Shown in pieces: positions 62,814 to 64,000 of a stretch of 64,000 nucleotides of DNA. The stretch is taken from contig CAVRGW010000006.1 in NCBI GenBank assembly GCA_963720885.1, positions 310,001-374,000 of the forward strand, read 5' to 3'. Source of the DNA: DATLLN01 sp963720885 (GTDB lineage Bacteria > Actinomycetota > Thermoleophilia > Gaiellales > JAICJC01). The position numbers and the translations under genes were made by a program. The stretch's first letter is position 1. Each line of letters opens with the position of its first letter. The notes under the pieces are model-generated. The model worked only from the letters and a program-made list of their open reading frames with translations, made no database searches and was not told the DNA's origin.

Positions 62814-63653
62814 ATGCCGGAACTGCCGGAGATCGAAGCATTCGCCCGCGCCCAGCGCGAGCGGCTGACCGAGGCGCCGATCGAGTCCGTGCCGGTGGCG
62901 CATTTCGCGACGGTGAAGACCATCGATCCACCGATGCGGTCGCTGGAGGGCCAGCAGTTCACGGACGTCACCCGGCGGGCCAAGCGGCTGCTGCTCCCCG
63001 CGTCCGGCGGCCACACGCTGGTCATCCATCCGATGTCGGCCGGCCGGATCAACGTGGCGGACAAGCACGGCAAGTCGGCGCTGCTCGTCGTCCGGCTGGA
63101 GTCCGGCGTCGAGCTGGTGCTCAGCGAGCCCGGCAGCAAGCGGCGCGCCGCGGCGTGGCTGTGGTCGCCGGCCGAGCTGCAGGCCGAGCTCGCCCACACC
63201 GGCCCTGAGCCGCTCGACCCGGCGTTCACCCCCGGGGTGCTGCGCGAGGCGATGCAGCGCAGGCCGGGACAGCTTCACGCGTTCCTGCGCGACCAGCGAA
63301 ACGTCGCCGGCATCGGCCGCGGGTACTCCGACGAGATCCTCCACGAGGCGAAGCTCTCCCCGTTCGCGCGTACGGCGACTCTCGACGACGAGCAGGTGGC
63401 GCGCCTGCACGCCGCGATCGTCCACCAGCTGTCGGACGCCGTCGAGCGGATGGTGCCGCTGTCCACCAAGGGCCTGGCGGGCCACGCCCACCGCGGCTAC
63501 ACGGTGCACGACCACGCCGGCGAGCCCTGCCAGGTGTGCGGCGACACGATTCGCATCGTCTCCTTCGAGGAGCACACGGTGCACTACTGCCCGACGTGCC
63601 AGACCGGCGGCCGGATCCTCGCCGACCGCCGGATGTCGAAGCTGCTGCGATAA
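62814..63653 (+). CDS. Fpg/Nei-family DNA glycosylase
   Basis: A 279-residue base-excision enzyme. The N-terminal PELPEIEAF gives the catalytic Pro2 and Glu3; LRDQRNVAGIGRGYSDEILH is the H2TH region, and the C-terminal zinc finger is CQVCGDTIRI...YCPTC. It removes oxidised bases and cuts the strand. KGLAGHAHRGYTVHDHAGEP before the finger is typical of the mycobacterial-type branch. Start ATG 62814. Confidence 0.92.
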   Translation: MPELPEIEAFARAQRERLTEAPIESVPVAHFATVKTIDPPMRSLEGQQFTDVTRRAKRLLLPASGGHTLVIHPMSAGRINVADKHGKSALLVVRLESGVELVLSEPGSKRRAAAWLWSPAELQAELAHTGPEPLDPAFTPGVLREAMQRRPGQLHAFLRDQRNVAGIGRGYSDEILHEAKLSPFARTATLDDEQVARLHAAIVHQLSDAVERMVPLSTKGLAGHAHRGYTVHDHAGEPCQVCGDTIRIVSFEEHTVHYCPTCQTGGRILADRRMSKLLR

Positions 63654-63662
63654 CCCTCAGTG

Positions 63663-63724
63663 GGTGTGCCAGGGGGTCAGGATCCTTGGCACATGTGCCA
63701 AGGATCCTGACCCCCTGGCACACC
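63663..63724. repeat. 62-bp perfect palindrome
   Basis: Two perfectly complementary 31-base arms (63663-63693 and 63694-63724) without a spacer; the centre is GGCACATGTGCC and each arm contains GGGGGTCAGGATCC. It lies 9 bp past the Fpg/Nei stop and 54 bp before folE2. It could be a strong intrinsic hairpin/terminator or a REP/MITE-like element; no T-run follows. Confidence 0.9.
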
Positions 63725-63778
63725 TGGCGCGTGAGCAGCATGACGGTCGCTCACCAGCATGCCGCTAGGATTCCGCGC

Positions 63779-64000
63779 ATGCTTGAAGGGGCAACCTTCC
63801 GCGAGGACCTCCAGGCCACCGAGCCCGAGGTGCATCTCGCCCTGACGCGGGCGGGCGTGACCGGCGTCCAGAAGGTGATCCGCATCGCGCACGCCGGCAC
63901 CGAGCTCCTCTACTACGCCGACATCGACTGCTACGTCGACCTCGACCCGGCCCAGAAGGGCGTCCACATGTCGCGCTTCCCGGAGACGGTCGCCGAGGCC
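63779..64000 (+). CDS. folE2: GTP cyclohydrolase FolE2-type (MptA-like), N-terminal fragment
   Basis: The first 74 residues; the gene continues past the right edge. EVHLALTRAGVTGVQKVIRI, the YADIDCYVDLDPAQKGVHMS turn and RFPETV match the N-terminal region of FolE2 (COG1469), in which KGxHMSRF is diagnostic. The enzyme makes dihydroneopterin triphosphate or its cyclic phosphate for folate or queuosine-type pathways. The ATG straddles 63779-63781. Confidence 0.85.
   Translation, partial: MLEGATFREDLQATEPEVHLALTRAGVTGVQKVIRIAHAGTELLYYADIDCYVDLDPAQKGVHMSRFPETVAEA

Overview
This window is high-GC DNA from an actinobacterium. Leaderless or near-leaderless genes, partner-switch stress regulators, a TadG-like vWA protein, a FolE2-type GTP cyclohydrolase and many actinobacterial families of unknown function suggest the Thermoleophilia (Solirubrobacterales/Gaiellales); that placement is inference. 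There is no rRNA or CRISPR. Two tRNAs are present, Thr(GGT) and Tyr(GTA). Many genes are broken by one-base frameshifts whose pieces are otherwise intact. These cluster at 11.4-15.7, 19-21, 43.5-44.5 and 48.8-55 kb and look more like uncorrected sequencing indels than decay.

Region 1 (1-9.6 kb): a GFA-like fragment, a small unknown protein, a family 2 glycosyltransferase, then a six-gene minus-strand operon (tdh, APC permease, GMC oxidoreductase, DAO-type oxidoreductase, kbl, SDR). A FadR/GntR regulator is divergent, and a 16-bp palindrome lies on the likely tdh start site. Tdh plus Kbl convert threonine to glycine and acetyl-CoA.

Region 2 (10.5-23.3 kb): a PIN-domain and an NTF2-like gene, then the most interesting part of the window. 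It holds hyuA-hyuB (hydantoinase/oxoprolinase type), a complete branched-chain-type ABC importer (binding protein, LivG, LivF, LivH, LivM), a divergently placed polysaccharide-deacetylase/cyclic-imide-hydrolase-like gene with an SDR, and a cytoplasmic regulator. That regulator joins a LuxR-type helix-turn-helix to a periplasmic-binding-protein domain clearly homologous to the cluster's own binding protein. A near-palindromic 20-bp motif sits at the same place, sharing two bases with a -35 box and with an 18-bp spacer, in the hyuA and deacetylase promoters, and so is a candidate operator. The picture is a self-contained system that senses, imports and hydrolyses one cyclic amide or ureide.

Region 3 (23.3-40 kb): a stress island with ferritin-like proteins (one an internal tandem duplication), two STAS anti-anti-sigma factors, an RsbW-like kinase, a truncated PP2C phosphatase, a fatty-acid desaturase, DUF2254 and DUF1990 proteins, an isochorismatase-like hydrolase, two divergent GH13 enzymes and an SDR. 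Several genes have SigB-like GTTT/GGGTA promoter candidates. No alternative sigma factor is in the window. At about 39.26 kb two opposite genes are both cut at the same place.

Region 4 (41.7-55 kb): an exopolysaccharide locus in two converging operons. The plus operon has an initiating sugar transferase, Gfo/Idh dehydrogenase, Wzz-like protein, flippase, two tandem CapK-like proteins and a polymerase. The minus operon has a DegT aminotransferase, hexapeptide acetyltransferase, UDP-GlcNAc 2-epimerase and DUF354 protein. The sugar enzymes match the WbpB-WbpE-WbpD-WbpI route to a 2,3-diacetamido-mannuronic acid.

Region 5 (55.2-64 kb): a secreted lysozyme-like protein, a degraded uracil-DNA-glycosylase-like gene, an IS481-like element interrupted by a complete IS256-family element (target duplications visible for both), tRNA-Tyr, a vWA/TadG protein, the primary sigma factor, asparaginase II, an Fpg/Nei glycosylase, a 62-bp perfect palindrome and the start of folE2.
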